Origin: JBAXRT01 sp037131065
Lineage (GTDB): Bacteria; Bacteroidota; Bacteroidia; Bacteroidales; FEN-979
Assembly (NCBI GenBank): GCA_037131065.1
Contig: JBAXRT010000035.1
Span: forward strand, 1 to 23,254
Direction: 5' to 3'
Length of the DNA: 23,254 nt
Position 1 is the stretch's first letter; every line of letters begins with the position of its first letter. The position numbers were made by a program, and so were the translations under genes. Positions 22,650 to 23,254 of this stretch are shown here, in pieces. Under the pieces are notes generated by a model. That model did not search any database and was not told the origin of the DNA. It saw only the letters and a list, made by a program, of their open reading frames with translations.

Positions 22650-23254
22650 CTAATATTTGTTAGGAACAAAGGTTTGTTCGGTCATCGGAGGCCTGACGTA
22701 GGATTTTTCTGTCTCCAGTGGTGGCAGGATGATGGTTTCCCGGGGTACATCTTCATATGGTATCAGGCTGAGGAGATGGCTGATGCAATTCAGTCGTGCC
22801 CTCCGTTTGTCGTCGGCTTCAACCACGTACCAGGTTGACTGCTTGGTATCAGTATAAGCGAACATCTCGTCCTTGGCTTTAGAGTAATCAACCCATTTCT
22901 CCCTTGATTCGACATCCATGGGACTGATCTTCCATCTTCTTGTAGGATCGTTGATCCGCTGGATGAAGCGCCGCTCCTGCTCCTTATCGTTTACCGAGAA
23001 CCAGTATTTGATCAGGATGATGCCCGACCGAATCAGCATATTCTCGTAGTTGGGGCATGAACGGAGGAAATCCCAGTATTCCGCCTCGGTACAAAAGCCC
23101 ATCACACGCTCCACTCCGGCCCGGTTGTACCAGCTGCGGTCGAAAAGCACCAATTCTCCCGCTGCTGGAAGGTGGGTGACGTAACGTTGGAAATACCACT
23201 GGGTCTTTTCTTTTTCGGTGGGAACCCCGAGTGCAACCACGCGGCAGACACGAG
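22650..23254 (-). CDS. ppk2: Polyphosphate kinase 2 (PPK2), 5' end cut by window edge
   Basis: The frame runs off the right edge: codons before the GTG at 23240 read RVCR and continue the family pattern RVVALGVPTEKEKTQWYFQRY, so the GTG is not the real start. About 200 C-terminal residues are visible. Marks of class I PPK2 are ELVLFDRSWYNRAGVE (Walker B region with the catalytic Asp-Arg), VMGFCTEAEYWDFL, the lid RRFIQRINDPTRRWKISPMD with its two arginine groups, and WYVVEADDKRRARLN. The Walker A motif lies outside the window. PPK2 transfers phosphate between polyphosphate and nucleoside diphosphates or monophosphates in the cytoplasm. The C-terminal tail after IPYEDVPRE is poorly conserved. 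It converges on the mutarotase gene. The call is secure; subclass less so. Confidence 0.92.
   Translation of the reverse strand, partial: RVCRVVALGVPTEKEKTQWYFQRYVTHLPAAGELVLFDRSWYNRAGVERVMGFCTEAEYWDFLRSCPNYENMLIRSGIILIKYWFSVNDKEQERRFIQRINDPTRRWKISPMDVESREKWVDYSKAKDEMFAYTDTKQSTWYVVEADDKRRARLNCISHLLSLIPYEDVPRETIILPPLETEKSYVRPPMTEQTFVPNKY

Noticed and set aside
22650..23240. GTG at 23240 as the start of the polyphosphate kinase
   Set aside because: The frame continues upstream to the window edge with family-like residues, and the Walker A region is still missing, so the gene is simply cut.
1..23254. Standard polysaccharide utilisation locus
   Set aside because: No SusC/SusD pair, hybrid two-component sensor or ECF sigma/anti-sigma pair is present within the window.

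Overview
The window looks like a piece of a Bacteroidota (Bacteroidales-like) chromosome, probably an environmental or uncultured lineage. The evidence is the promoter sequences (several close copies of the Bacteroidota -7 element TAnnTTTG upstream of genes), weak or absent Shine-Dalgarno sequences at most starts, exported proteins that often begin with Gln right after the signal peptide, and gene families typical of that phylum (CAP-SPOR protein, DUF2961/GH172, GH63-like enzymes, SSS symporter with a small membrane partner). Coding density is very high and no gap exceeds about 170 bases. I see no rRNA, tRNA, CRISPR array or insertion sequence.

Layout. Positions 1-853 (minus) carry a radical SAM protein of the PflA-like COG1313 type, cut by the left edge. 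A divergent promoter region follows. Then comes a tightly packed plus-strand operon at 906-12323: a HAD phosphatase-like protein; a 1160-residue exported protein joining a glutamine-amidotransferase-like domain to a debranching-enzyme-like (alpha/alpha)6 glycosidase; two tandem GH63-type (YgjK-like) exported glycosidases; a DUF2961/GH172 lipoprotein; and an exported CAP-SPOR protein. Facing it is a minus-strand operon read from 17715 down to 12335: an SSS sodium/solute symporter, a 70-residue two-helix membrane protein, an Ogt-type DNA-alkyl repair methyltransferase, and an exported TIM-barrel protein fused to a degenerate formylglycine-generating-enzyme-like domain. Divergent from the symporter are a membrane metallophosphoesterase and an M23 peptidase (17842-20235). 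The rest is a minus-strand Old Yellow Enzyme relative with a C-terminal four-cysteine motif, a plus-strand putative lipoprotein aldose 1-epimerase, and a minus-strand polyphosphate kinase 2 cut by the right edge.

How it may work together (inference). Four or five exported glycosidase-like proteins, an exported mutarotase and a sodium/solute symporter suggest a saccharide route: glycan trimming outside the cytoplasm, anomer equilibration, and import by sodium symport. No SusC/SusD pair and no dedicated sensor or sigma/anti-sigma pair is present, so this is not a standard polysaccharide utilisation locus. The substrate cannot be read from the sequence. GH63-like enzymes point to alpha-linked glucosides, and GH172 points to alpha-furanosides such as D-arabinan or fructose-containing glycans.

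The most unusual items are the TIM-barrel/FGE-like fusion lacking the FGE catalytic cysteines, the SusCD-less glycosidase operon ending in a peptidoglycan-type SPOR protein, face-to-face overlapping promoter elements near 875-896, octamer repeats in the leaders of the symporter operon, and the Old Yellow Enzyme that ends at a putative Fe-S motif.
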